DNA of 64,000 bases from Nemertoderma westbladi (taxonomy: Eukaryota > Xenacoelomorpha > Nemertodermatida > Nemertodermatidae). Under the pieces are notes generated by a model. That model saw nothing but the letters and a program-made list of their open reading frames with translations. It was not told the origin of the DNA and did not search any database. Shown one piece after another: positions 34,463 to 44,576 of this stretch; the stretch's first letter is position 1; each line of letters starts with the position of its first letter. Made by a program: the position numbers and the translations under genes. The stretch is taken from assembly GCA_032718475.1 (NCBI GenBank), contig JAUCBJ010009051.1, positions 41,181 through 105,180 on the forward strand, written 5' to 3'.

Positions 34463-36146
34463 GGCTGAATCACCAGCCGATCGCCTCAATGGTTGGAAAG
34501 CCCACTTTGAAAAGCTCCTCAATAATGACAGGGTATTGCCTGATAACTTTATAGAAGTAAAGGTGTCTGAGTCTGTACTCCCAGATATTCCCATTGGCGA
34601 TATCTCCTTTGCAGAAGTGAAGGCTGCTGCAAAGAGCATTAAGACCAATCGTGCCAGTGGAGTAGATGGTGTTCCCCCTGAGGTCTTTAAAATACCTGAG
34701 TGTTTAAAGCTCATCTATCCCATCATAGTAGACATGTACCGTACAACAAGAGTCCCACAAGAAATGAAAACAAATAAGTTGGTGCCAGTTCCCAAGAAGG
34801 GCAACCTAACACTCTATGGTTCTTTTCGGGGAATCTCATTGATCTCGATTGCTGCAAAGCTATACAATAGGATTCTATTAAATCGCATCAGGGATCCCAT
34901 TGAGAGACTGCTCCGTGGAAATCAGAATGGGTTCCGTAAAGGTCGTGGGACCATGGAGCCCATTTTGGCACTTAGAAGGATAATTGAAGAATTATCAAAA
35001 AAGAAAGACAGGCATCTGGCTGTTATCTTTGTTGACTTCTTCAAGGCCTTTGATTCAGTCTCTCGCTCACGTATGTTCAGCATACTTTCATTATATGGGA
35101 TTCCTGATGAAATTATTGCAGCAATCAGATCAGTATACGATGGTTCGACAACATTTGTGTCTACTGTTGACGGTGACACAGAACCATTTGAAGTGTTATG
35201 GGGCGTCCTCCAAGGAGACACACTTGCACCATTCTTGTTCATTATTGTGGTTGACTATGTTCTACGCATGTCCTTAGATCATCATAATGATGATGGGGTG
35301 ATGATAACTCCACCTACTGGCTCCAGAAGTCGAGGAAATCCTGCCAAGTACCTAACTGATCTAGACTTTGCTGATGACTTAGGAGTACTCTCAGAATCAT
35401 TAGAGGGAGCCCAGCGGCTCCTCAGCTCATTAGAACATGCTGCTTCTAGTGTTGGTCTTTTTATTAACTCCAGAAAGACCAAAATTCTGACAGTTAACTT
35501 TGAAAGTCCTCAGCACGTCTCTGATCGGATGAGCATAAGCTCAAAGGATGGTATGCTTGAGCATGTGGACGACTTCTGTTACCTGGGATCATGGATCCGG
35601 AAGTCAGGTGAGGACCTTCGAATACGTAAGGGAAAGGCATGGGCAGCCTTGAATAGGCTTTCCAGGATTTGGAAGTCACCTAGAATTAATCGGAAACTTC
35701 AGGTCCGATTATTCAGAGCAGCAGTAGTTCCAGTACTCCTCTACGGGAGTCCATGCTGGGCTCTAACTGCTGAGGACACCAAATCTCTGGATGGCACATT
35801 CACAAGAATGCTACGCCGGGTACATTGTGTCAAGTACAGTGCACACATCTCCAACCAGACACTATATAACATTGGAGGTGTCTCATTGGTTCCCCCAAGC
35901 TTGACACTAGAACAAAATCGCCTCCGCTTTGCAGGACATTGCTTTCGCCGTGAGGACCAGCCAGTGCATAATCTTGTACTTTGGCAGCCTCATGGAGTGA
36001 ATAAGCATGGTGGACAGCCCATGACTTTCTTGAGACGCATCTTAAAGGACACTGGCCTTAAAGATGCGGATGATCTAGCAAATGTCATGGGTGATAGGGA
36101 GTTGTGGCGGTGCAATTTTGTTGACAAGCCGGCACAGCATTCTTAA
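34359..36146 (+). CDS. RTE-like LINE reverse transcriptase ORF, partial
   Basis: A 595-residue frame whose first 25 or so residues are shadow sequence from the overlapping endonuclease frame. True homology starts near KAESPADRLNGWKAHFEKLL. Reverse-transcriptase motifs: VPKKGNLTLYGSFRGISL, NGFRKGRG, FVDFFKAFDSVSR with motif A Asp near 226, GVLQGDTLAPFLF, and LDFADD with aspartates near 339-340, all intact. GVLQGDTLAP and the endonuclease style favour the RTE superfamily. The C-terminal FAGHCFRREDQP-type segment matches LINE tails after the thumb. The catalytic domain is intact, but it is cut off from the endonuclease by the upstream deletion and frame change. Confidence 0.88.
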   Translation: MLAEQRNLPCHGMTGPLCWSSLLTGRKSQPTTKVKAESPADRLNGWKAHFEKLLNNDRVLPDNFIEVKVSESVLPDIPIGDISFAEVKAAAKSIKTNRASGVDGVPPEVFKIPECLKLIYPIIVDMYRTTRVPQEMKTNKLVPVPKKGNLTLYGSFRGISLISIAAKLYNRILLNRIRDPIERLLRGNQNGFRKGRGTMEPILALRRIIEELSKKKDRHLAVIFVDFFKAFDSVSRSRMFSILSLYGIPDEIIAAIRSVYDGSTTFVSTVDGDTEPFEVLWGVLQGDTLAPFLFIIVVDYVLRMSLDHHNDDGVMITPPTGSRSRGNPAKYLTDLDFADDLGVLSESLEGAQRLLSSLEHAASSVGLFINSRKTKILTVNFESPQHVSDRMSISSKDGMLEHVDDFCYLGSWIRKSGEDLRIRKGKAWAALNRLSRIWKSPRINRKLQVRLFRAAVVPVLLYGSPCWALTAEDTKSLDGTFTRMLRRVHCVKYSAHISNQTLYNIGGVSLVPPSLTLEQNRLRFAGHCFRREDQPVHNLVLWQPHGVNKHGGQPMTFLRRILKDTGLKDADDLANVMGDRELWRCNFVDKPAQHS

Positions 36147-36186
36147 AATGCAGCTGCAATGCAGCATGCCGATCCTAGTAGTAGTA

Positions 36187-36697
36187 GTATAACATTAGGT
36201 CTCCTCTACTCACCACTGGATCTTTAACAACAGCCTGTAACTGTATAACATTAGGTCTACTCACCACTGGATCTTTAACAACAGCCTGTAACTGTATAAC
36301 ATTAGGTCTACTCACCACTGGATCTTTAACAACAGCCTGTAACTGTATAACAATAGGTCTCCTCTACTCACCACTGGATCTTTAACAACAGCTTGTAACT
36401 GTATAACAATAGGTCTACTCACCACTGGATCTTTAACAACAGCCTGTAACTGTATAACATTAGGTCTAGTCTACTCACCACTGGATCTTTAACAACAGCC
36501 TGTGACTGTATAACATTAGGTCTAGTCTACTCACCACTGGATCTTTAACAACAGCCTGTAACTGTATAACATTAGGTCTCCTCTACTCACCACTGGATCT
36601 TTAACAACAGCCTGTAACTGTATAACATTAGGTCTACTCACCACTGGATCTTTAACAACAGCTTGTAACTGTATAACATTAGGTCTCCTCTACTCAC
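36187..36697. repeat. Satellite C, right block, adjoining its founder exon
   Basis: About ten further units lie between the LINE and the exon at 36698-36799. The unit next to the exon, and one at about 36385, share with the exon the sense-strand variant CAAGCT (GCTTG on the plus strand). Almost all other units have CAGGCT. This gradient identifies the exon as the source and the array as growing away from it into the intron. Confidence 0.93.
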
Positions 36698-36799
36698 CAC
36701 TGGATCTTTAACAACAGCTTGTAACTGTATAACATTAGGTCCTCCACGTAAGTTCTCAAGAATTTTTATTTCACGTTTAATCTTCTTTTTATTTACTGG
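36698..36799 (-). CDS. CSNK2A1: Casein kinase 2 alpha, exon for residues about 72-105; founder of satellite C
   Basis: This 102-bp exon encodes 34 residues, beginning [20 protein letters not shown] and ending [14 protein letters not shown]. It covers the basic Lys cluster and the alphaC helix; the Glu of REIK is residue 10, equal to human Glu81, which pairs with Lys68. The acceptor has a strong pyrimidine tract, TTTTTCTATTTTTTGTTTTT followed by AG, before 36799. The donor is GTGAGT after 36698. Both are phase 0. The last 42 bases plus the donor are the unit of satellite C, which begins at once downstream, so dozens of equivalent donors follow. The preceding exon (with Lys68) is not in the window. 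Confidence 0.95.
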
Positions 36800-37486
36800 C
36801 TAAAAACAAAAAATAGAAAAAACATGCATTATGGGTTGATAATAATTATACTTGTGCGTATAAATAAGATGATGGGTAAAGGTTAAATAAATAAATTGAA
36901 ACTGAAACAACTAACGGTACGGTACATTATGTTTATTATAAGTAACAGTAAGTCCGTTAACCGAAAAGGTTTAACCATATCTACCCCCGGGCCTGGGAAT
37001 TTCACTGAAATTTGGTAACAATATATATCTATGGCATATTTTAACAAATTCTTGAAAAAAAAAGCAAAATTCTTTCGAAGAGCCTCAAATATATATGAAA
37101 ATAGTGGTTTTGTGCAAAGCAAAAATATAATTGCGAATAATGTGACATAATATATGTACCTGATTTTCAATTCTTACGTGTATATTTGCGGTTGCGAATT
37201 CAATGGTAATGAAATTGAGTTGATACAAGTAATGCATCTATCATTTTTAGTGCGGGTACCAAAAGTGGATGCATCACTAAATTTTCAAAATTTGTATTTT
37301 TTTAAGCGGACACCAAAAGTGGGTGCAGCACGAAATTTTCAAAATTATTTGTTTCAAAATATTAATTTTAAGTAAAATATAATATAGGAATTATTAGAGA
37401 AAAAAAAAGGGGGGGGGGGGGGGGGGTACTGACGCATCTCCGATGAAGAATATAATTTCGGGCATAATAAAATCACTTATTCTAAA
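36800..37486. other. AT-rich intron upstream of the 36698-36799 exon
   Basis: About 690 bp without a supportable gene. It includes two roughly 44-bp direct copies at 37251-37294 and 37305-37348 (ACCAAAAGTGGGTGCA, then AAATTTTCAAAATT) that resemble the inverted-repeat family at 16927-17515, and a poly-A/poly-G transition at 37401-37426 with 18 G. Short frames here show no family signal. Confidence 0.6.
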
Positions 37487-40400
37487 CAGGGTTGATAGTA
37501 AAGGGAAGGAAGGGTCAGGGTTGAGTGAACGCCAATAGAAAAGGGAAGGAAGGGTCAGGGTTGAGTGAACGCCAATAGAAAAGGGAAGGAAGGGTCAGGG
37601 TTGAGTGAACGCCAATAGAAAAGGGAAGGAAGGGTCAGGGTTGAGTGAACGCCAATAGTAAAGGGAAGGAAGGGTCAGGGTTGAGTGAACGCCAATAGAA
37701 AAGGGAAGGAAGGGTCAGGGTTGAGTGAACGCCAATAGAAAAGGGAAGGAAGGGTCAGGGTTGAGTGAACGCCAATAGAAAAGGGAAGGAAGGGTCAGGG
37801 TTGAGTGAACGCCAATAGAAAAGGGAAGGAAGGGTCAGGGTTGAGTGAACGACAATAGTAAAGGGAAGGAAGGGTCAGGGTTGAGTGAACGCCAATAGAA
37901 AAGGGAAGGAAGGGTCAGGGTTGAGTGAACGCCAATAGAAAAGGGGAGGAAGGGTTAGGGTTGAGTGAAGGCCAATAGTAAAGGGAAGGAAGGGTCAGGG
38001 TTGAGTGAACGCCAATAGAAAAGGGAAGGAAGGGTCAGGGTTGAGTGAACGCCAATAGAAAAGGGGAGGAAGGGTCAGGGTTGAGTGAACGCCAATAGAA
38101 AAGGGAAGGAAGGGTCAGGGTTGAGTGAACGCCAATAGAAAAGGGAAGGAAGGGTCAGGGTTGAGTGAACGCCAATAGAAAAGGGAAGGAAGGGTCAGGG
38201 TTGAGTGAACGCCAATAGAAAAGGGAAGGAAGGGTCAGGGTTGAGTGAACGCCAATAGAAAAGGGAAGGAAGGGTCAGGGTTGAGTGAACGCCAATAGAA
38301 AAGGGAAGGAAGGGTCAGGGTTGAGTGAACGTCAATAGAAAAGGGAAGGAAGGGTCAGGGTTGAGTGAACGCCAACAGTAAAGGGAAGGAAGGGTCAGGG
38401 TTGAGTGAACGCCAATAGTAAAGGGAAGGAAGGGTCAGGGTTGAGTGAACGCCAATAGTAAAGGAAAGGAAGGGTCAGGGTTGAGTGAACGCCAATAGTA
38501 AAGGGAAGGAAGGGTCAGGGTTGAGTGAACGCCAATAGTAAAGGGAAGGAAGGGTCAGGGTTGAGTGAACGCCAACAGTAAAGGGAAGGAAGGGTCAGGG
38601 TTGAGTGAACGCCAATAGAAAAGGGAAGGAAGGGTCAGGGTTGAGTGAACGCCAATAGAAAAGGGGAGGAAGGGTCAGGGTTGAGTGAACGCCAATAGAA
38701 AAGGGAAGGAAGGGTCAGGGTTGAGTGAACGCCAATAGAAAAGGGAAGGAAGGGTCAGGGTTGAGTGAACGCCAATAGAAAAGGGGAGGAAGGGTCAGGG
38801 TTGAGTGAACGCCAATAGAAAAGGGAAGGAAGGGTCAGGGTTGAGTGAACGCCAATAGAAAAGGGAAGGAAGGGTCAGGGTTGAGTGAACGCCAATAGAA
38901 AAGGGGAGGAAGGGTCAGGGTTGAGTGAACGCCAATAGTAAAGGGAAGGAAGGGTCAGGGTTGAGTGAACGCCAATAGTAAAGGGAAGGAAGGGTCAGGG
39001 TTGAGTGAACGCCAATAGTAAAGGGAAGGAAGGGTCAGGGTTGAGTGAACGCCAATAGTAAAGGGAAGGAAGGGTCAGGGTTGAGTGAACGCCAATAGAA
39101 AAGGGAAGGAAGGGTCAGGGTTGAGTGAACGCCAATAGTAAAGGGAAGGAAGGGTCAGGGTTGAGTGAACGCCAATAGAAAAGGGAAGGAAGGTCATGGT
39201 TGAGTGAACGCCAATAGAAAAGGGAAGGAAGGGTCAGGGTTGAGTGAACGCCAATAGTAAAGGAAAGGAAGGGTCAGGGTTGAGTGAACGCCAATAGTAA
39301 AGGGAAGGAAGGGTCAGGGTTGAGTGAACGCCAATAGTAAAGGAAAGGAAGGGTCAGGGTTGAGTGAACGCCAATAGTAAAGGAAAGGAAGGGTCAGGGT
39401 TGAGTGAACGCCAATAGTAAAGGGAAGGAAGGGTCAGGGTTGAGTGAACGCCAATAGTAAAGGGAAGGAAGGGTCAGGGTTGGGTGAACGCCAATAGAAA
39501 AGGGAAGGAAGGGTCAGGGTTGAGTGAACGCCAATAGTAAAGGGAAGGAAGGGTCAGGGTTGAGTGAACGCCAATAGTAAAGGGAAGGAAGGGTCAGGGT
39601 TGAGTGAACGCCAATAGTAAAGGGAAGGAAGGGTCAGGGTTGGGTGAACGCCAATAGAAAAGGGAAGGAAGGGTCAGGGTTGAGTGAACGCCAATAGTAA
39701 AGGGAAGGAAGGGTCAGGGTTGAGTGAACGCCAATAGTAAAGGGAAGGAAGGGTCAGGGTTGAGTGAACGCCAATAGAAAAGGGAAGGAAGGGTCAGGGT
39801 TGAGTGAACGCCAATAGAAAAGGGAAGGAAGGGTCAGGGTTGAGTGAACGCCAATAGTAAAGGGAAGGAAGGGTCAGGGTTGAGTGAACGCCAATAGTAA
39901 AGGGAAGGAAGGGTCAGGGTTGAGTGAACGCCAATAGAAAAGGGAAGGAAGGGTCAGGGTTGAGTGAACGCCAATAGAAAAGGGAAGGAAGGGTCAGGGT
40001 TGAGTGAACGCCAATAGAAAAGGGAAGGAAGGGTCAGGGTTGAGTGAACGCCAATAGTAAAGGGAAGGAAGGGTCAGGGTTGAGTGAACGCCAATAGTAA
40101 AGGGAAGGAAGGGTCAGGGTTGAGTGAACGCCAATAGTAAAGGAAAGGAAGGGTCAGGGTTGAGTGAACGCCAATAGTAAAGGGAAGGAAGGGTCAGGGT
40201 TGATAGTAAAGGGAAGGAAGGGTCAGGGTTGAGTGAACGCCAACAGTAAAGGGAAGGAAGGGTCAGGGTTGAGTGAACGCCAATAGTAAAGGGAAGGAAG
40301 GGTCAGGGTTGAGTGAACGCCAATAGTAAAGGGAAGGAAGGGTCAGGGTTGGGTGAACGCCAATAGAAAAGGGAAGGAAGGGTCAGGGTTGAGTGAACGC

Positions 40401-41465
40401 CAATAGTAAAGGGAAGGAAGGGTCAGGGTTGGGTGAACGCCAATAGAAAAGGGAATGAAGGGTCAGGGTTGAGTGAACGCCAATAGTAAAGGGAAGGAAG
40501 GGTCAGGGTTGAGTGAACGCCAATAGAAAAGGGAAGGAAGGGTCAGGGTTGAGTGAACGCCAATAGTAAAGGGAAGGAAGGGTCAGGGTTGAGTGAACGC
40601 CAATAGTAAAGGAAAGGAAGGGTCAGGGTTGAGTGAACGCCAATAGTAAAGGGAAGGAAGGGTCAGGGTTGAGTGAACGCCAATAGTAAAGGGAAGGAAG
40701 GGTCAAGGTTGGGTGAACGCCAATAGAAAAGGGAAGGAAGGGTCAGGGTTGAGTGAACGCCAATAGTAAAGGGAAGGAAGGGTCAGGGTTGAGTGAACGC
40801 CAATAGTAAAGGGAAGGAAGGGTCAGGGTTGAGTGAACGCCAATAGTAAAGGGAAGGAAGGGTCAGGGTTGAGTGAACGCCAATAGTAAAGGGAAGGAAG
40901 GGTCAGGGTTGAGTGAACGCCAATAGTAAAGGGAAGGAAGGGTCAGGGTTGAGTGAACGCCAATAGAAAAGGGAAGGAAGGGTCAGGGTTGAGTGAACGC
41001 CAATAGTAAAGGGAAGGAAGGGTCAGGGTTGAGTGAACGCCAATAGAAAAGGGAAGGAAGGTCATGGTTGAGTGAACGCCAATAGAAAAGGGAAGGAAGG
41101 GTCAGGGTTGAGTGAACGCCAATAGTAAAGGAAAGGAAGGGTCAGGGTTGAGTGAACGCCAATAGTAAAGGGAAGGAAGGGTCAGGGTTGAGTGAACGCC
41201 AATAGTAAAGGAAAGGAAGGGTCAGGGTTGAGTGAACGCCAATAGTAAAGGAAAGGAAGGGTCAGGGTTGAGTGAACGCCAATAGTAAAGGGAAGGAAGG
41301 GTCAGGGTTGAGTGAACGCCAATAGTAAAGGGAAGGAAGGGTCAGGGTTGGGTGAACGCCAATAGAAAAGGGAAGGAAGGGTCAGGGTTGAGTGAACGCC
41401 AATAGTAAAGGGAAGGAAGGGTCAGGGTTGAGTGAACGCCAATAGTAAAGGGAAGGAAGGGTCAG
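37487..41465. repeat. Satellite D, 40-bp tandem array, left block
   Basis: About 99 units of 40 bp with the core GGGAAGGAAGGGTCAGGG followed by TTGAGTGAACGCCAATAG. The main variants are AATAGTA or AATAGAA, GGGTGAAC for GAGTGAAC, and GGAAAGG. A shortened form reads TTGATAGTAAAG. On the minus strand the consensus has no AG dinucleotide. A block of about 680 bp (38920-39597) recurs at 40788-41465 at offset 1868, traced by the rare AAGGTCATGG unit. Confidence 0.97.
38920..39597. repeat. Higher-order block in satellite D (offset 1868)
   Basis: The variant order matches 40788-41465, where the second copy is cut by the LINE insertion at 41466. The marker unit AAGGTCATGGTTGAG is at 39190 and 41058. 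Confidence 0.8.
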
Positions 41466-41886
41466 TTTAAGTTTTAGTTTAAGTTTAAGTTTATTGTTAT
41501 TTATAGGAAAATGTTATAATTAGAACCATCACCAAAGCACAGTTTAGTTGTAATGGAATAAAAAGAAAATGTGTATGCAGTGTGCGAGGCGGTGGGTTGG
41601 TAAGGGTTGCAGCAATAGCCAGGCTAGTCGAGGCTGCCAACCGACCAAGGGTAAATGTACTGTATATGTAACTAAGTATTATATATTTGAAAAAAGATAA
41701 AATAAGAACTGTTATAAACCTTTAATAATTGTTGATCAGGATCACAAGGAAATATAATAATTTAATTAACCATTTTACAATACACTGTAGTGAAGAAACA
41801 GTCCAGTCGCAGTGTATGTGAGAAGGAAATATAATAAGATAGAGCCAGACATATAGGGAGATATTGTGTAATGTATTATTATGACG

Positions 41887-44040
41887 TTACGTCATGTGTT
41901 CAAATAGGTATGTTTTAAATTGACGTTTAAATGAAAATTTAGATTTGCTAATAATTAGACTAGAGGGGAGACTGTTCCACAATACTGGCCCAGTGACTGA
42001 TAATCCTTGGTGTGCTACATTGAGACGGGTTAACGGTACTACGAATTTGCCTAAAGTAGATGAACGGGTGTTATATAAATGAATATCAGACAATTTAGTA
42101 AAAAAATTTGAAAGAGGGTGATTATTAGAAGATTTTGATATATCGTACATTAACTGGCCTAATTGTAATTCAAATATAGATTCGATTGGCAAAACATTTA
42201 GTGATTTGTAAAGTGGCACAGAGTGAGCCCGGTAGTCACTAAATGTTATGCAACGCAAGATTTTATTAACTTTAATTCTTAGTGGACGTGTTATTGATTT
42301 GCAGGCAGTACCCCAAGCAAGAATTCCATAAGTGATGTAAGGATTAATTAATGTATAATACAGCGTACGTAAAATTTGGCTTGGGAAAAAGTGTCTTAAT
42401 TTATAAAAAAGTCCGGAGGATCTAGATATTTTTTTAAGGATGTAATTTATATGCGTTTTCCAGCTCAAATTGTCATCGATAAAGATACCTAAGTACTTAG
42501 TGCTATTTACCTTAGTAATTTCATTGGCTTTAATTTTAACTTTCGGTAGTCCAAGACAGTTTTTGTTACTAAAAATAGAGTATTCTGTTTTACTAAGATT
42601 AAGTGATAATGAGTTGTCTATAAGCCAGTCCGAAATTTTTTCCAGTTCAGTGTTTGTGTTGTTAATCAATAAATTTAAGTCTGAATTGAAGCCCAGTAAC
42701 GTCGTATCGTCGGCAAATAAAGTTGTCAAAAATTTGGATGCGTCCGGTAAGTCGTTCACATATAAAAGAAACAGCAATGGTGAAAGGACTGAACCCTGGG
42801 GCGTTCCGCAGGTTACCGGAAGAGTGGGTGAGATTACGCCATTTAAGGATACTGATTGTGTACGGTCTGTTAGAAAACTCCTAAGTAAAGTCTGGGGGGT
42901 GCCTCGAATTCCGTAAGATTCTAATTTTTTAAATAAGGTAGAGTGGTTCAGCGTATCAAACGCTTTTTTTAAATCTAGATAAATTGCGCAGATAGATTCT
43001 TTTGAGTCAAGGTGAAATCTAATTTTTTCTGTAACCGTTAGAATAGCCGAAGCCGTAGAAATCCTCTTTCGAAAACCGAATTGTGATGCAGTCAAAATAC
43101 AGAAACGATCTAAATAAGATTGAAGCTGTGAGTATATAACCTGTTCTAGAATTTTTGTAAAAACTGGCAATAATGATATTGGCCTATAGTTATTAGAATC
43201 TAGTGGATCACCCCCCTTAAAACATGGGATTATTTTAGATTGTTTAAGAGAAACTGGATAATGACCTGTTGTGATACATAGGTTAAATAAATATGCTAGA
43301 TGAGGTGCAATGTGTTCAGCAGCAATTTTTAATAATTTACTGGGAAAGTTGTCATTAGTAGCGCTGTTTTCATTTATTTGTAAAAGTAGGTAGTGAATTT
43401 CAGCTACAGAAGTTTCAATAAGAGTAAATGAATTCGAGTGTCGATGGTTAATGTGGCGGGTAGGGCATCGGTTAGATCGGGGTATTGTACTGGCAAGTTT
43501 TGGTCCAATAGTTGAAAAATGTTCGTTGAAAATAGATGCTATTTTATGGGGATCAGACGTTATTTTTGCCCCTACTTCTGTTCTGAAAGCAATTTTGGTA
43601 GGGCTTAGGGATTTCTTATTTTTGTGTAATACAGAGTTAATTACAGACCACGTCTTGCGCATATTTCCTTTGTTTTTTAAAAATTCTTGATTATAGAATG
43701 ATTTTTCAGCGGCTCTGATTACAGTCGTTAAATTATTACGATATGTTTTATAGGCTTTTTGGGTTTCAGAACACGGTGATTTAATATATTTTTCATATAA
43801 TTTATTTTTTTTAGAAATTGATTTAATTAGCAAAGGAGTTAGCCATGGTTTGCGTGCAATTTTTCTTTTTGTAATTATTTTTTTAGGTAAGTGTTTTTGG
43901 CATAATTGATCAAAAGAATTGTAAAAAGTGTCGAATTTTTTATCTGTCGGTATATTATGGGATCGGTAAGCTGCGAGAGGTGGTAATGAAAGGTCGAGCA
44001 AAAAACTATTTAAGTTAAATTTGCTATAATCATAACACAT
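41887..44040 (-). CDS. LINE reverse transcriptase ORF (CR1/jockey-type)
   Basis: An uninterrupted 717-residue frame. A Lys-rich linker region comes first (AEKSFYNQEFLKNKG). The palm shows NNYRPISLLPVFTKILE, SQFGFRKRIST, IYLDLKKAFDTLNH, GTPQGSVLSPLLFLLYVNDL and LFADDTTL, with the aspartates near residues 444-445. Then come KYLGIFIDDNLSW and the C-terminal region with YNTRSS and GPVLWNSLPSSL, typical of the CR1/L2/jockey group. The start shown is not the true start: the protein continues upstream into the endonuclease through a one-base frame break at a 9-A run (44126-44134). Reverse-transcriptase catalytic residues are intact. Confidence 0.92.
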   Translation of the reverse strand: MCYDYSKFNLNSFLLDLSLPPLAAYRSHNIPTDKKFDTFYNSFDQLCQKHLPKKIITKRKIARKPWLTPLLIKSISKKNKLYEKYIKSPCSETQKAYKTYRNNLTTVIRAAEKSFYNQEFLKNKGNMRKTWSVINSVLHKNKKSLSPTKIAFRTEVGAKITSDPHKIASIFNEHFSTIGPKLASTIPRSNRCPTRHINHRHSNSFTLIETSVAEIHYLLLQINENSATNDNFPSKLLKIAAEHIAPHLAYLFNLCITTGHYPVSLKQSKIIPCFKGGDPLDSNNYRPISLLPVFTKILEQVIYSQLQSYLDRFCILTASQFGFRKRISTASAILTVTEKIRFHLDSKESICAIYLDLKKAFDTLNHSTLFKKLESYGIRGTPQTLLRSFLTDRTQSVSLNGVISPTLPVTCGTPQGSVLSPLLFLLYVNDLPDASKFLTTLFADDTTLLGFNSDLNLLINNTNTELEKISDWLIDNSLSLNLSKTEYSIFSNKNCLGLPKVKIKANEITKVNSTKYLGIFIDDNLSWKTHINYILKKISRSSGLFYKLRHFFPSQILRTLYYTLINPYITYGILAWGTACKSITRPLRIKVNKILRCITFSDYRAHSVPLYKSLNVLPIESIFELQLGQLMYDISKSSNNHPLSNFFTKLSDIHLYNTRSSTLGKFVVPLTRLNVAHQGLSVTGPVLWNSLPSSLIISKSKFSFKRQFKTYLFEHMT

Positions 44041-44534
44041 TTTAGTATTGGGTTGTTTGAAAAAAGCAGAATAATTATGAAATAACGCAAATGTTCCAAG
44101 GTGGTCTGTTGTGCCAATTTCTGATAAAAAAAAACGCCGGCAGTAGTAAAATCATTCGTAATATTAGTAATAATATGGTCAAGCGTTGAATTAGCACCGT
44201 GTGCAATTCGAGTGGGTTGTTTTATTAATTGGGAAAATCCGTATGATGAAAGTATCTGTAAGTATCGTGCACTTTCTGATGTCATTTTGTTTAAGTTAAC
44301 ATTGAAGTCACCAGTGAGGACGATATCTATATTTTTATCAGATACTTTCGCCAATGCGGGTTCTAGAATATTAATAAAATTATTGTAATTGACAGACGGT
44401 GGTCTGTATATTACACCTAACACTAAGGACTTATTGTTGGATTTTTTAATTTGCATCCATTTATTATGAATTCCCGACACAGTCAAGTCGTCTCGTTCCG
44501 TAAAGGTTAGCGTATCCTTAATGTAAATTCCCAC
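44010..44534 (-). pseudogene. LINE endonuclease, 5'-truncated, frameshifted from its RT
   Basis: An apurinic-type endonuclease lacking its N-terminus. LGVIYRPPS, LTGDFNVNL (catalytic GDFN) and STLDHIITN are present. The frame is also open upstream to the satellite junction at 44577 (GWGVGIYI). After about residue 135 the frame is wrong. The matching continuation lies in the frame of the reverse-transcriptase ORF, so a single-base indel in the T9 run (sense strand) separates the two. This could be a real mutation or a homopolymer error. Confidence 0.85.
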
Positions 44535-44576
44535 ACCCCAACCGGAACCTGAGGAACGTCCCTCTGGTCTGTCTCT

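Larger units (their letters stand above)
33762..36186 (+). mobile_element. RTE-like non-LTR retrotransposon, 5'-truncated, in satellite C
   Basis: A 2.4-kb LINE is inserted within one satellite C unit, between ACTGT and ATAAC, with no satellite base missing and at most a 2-base target duplication (GT). It lacks the 5' part of the endonuclease. Its 3' end is a short trinucleotide tail (TAG repeated), a feature known for RTE elements, which end in short tandem repeats rather than poly-A. It is antisense to the kinase gene. Confidence 0.88.
41466..44576 (-). mobile_element. Nearly intact non-LTR retrotransposon (CR1/jockey-type) in satellite D
   Basis: A 3.1-kb LINE on the minus strand, inserted in satellite D. 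Its 3' end, at the left, has a tail of AACTTAA-type repeats. A 3' UTR of about 420 bp follows (41466-41886) and contains no other gene. GGTCAG flanks both ends (41460-41465 and 44577-44582), a likely target-site duplication. It is 5'-truncated within the endonuclease. Damage is minimal, so it inserted recently. Confidence 0.92.

Noticed and set aside
42470-42916. Plus-strand frame of 148 codons, and other plus frames over 43451-43690
   Set aside because: These are shadows of the minus-strand LINE reverse transcriptase.
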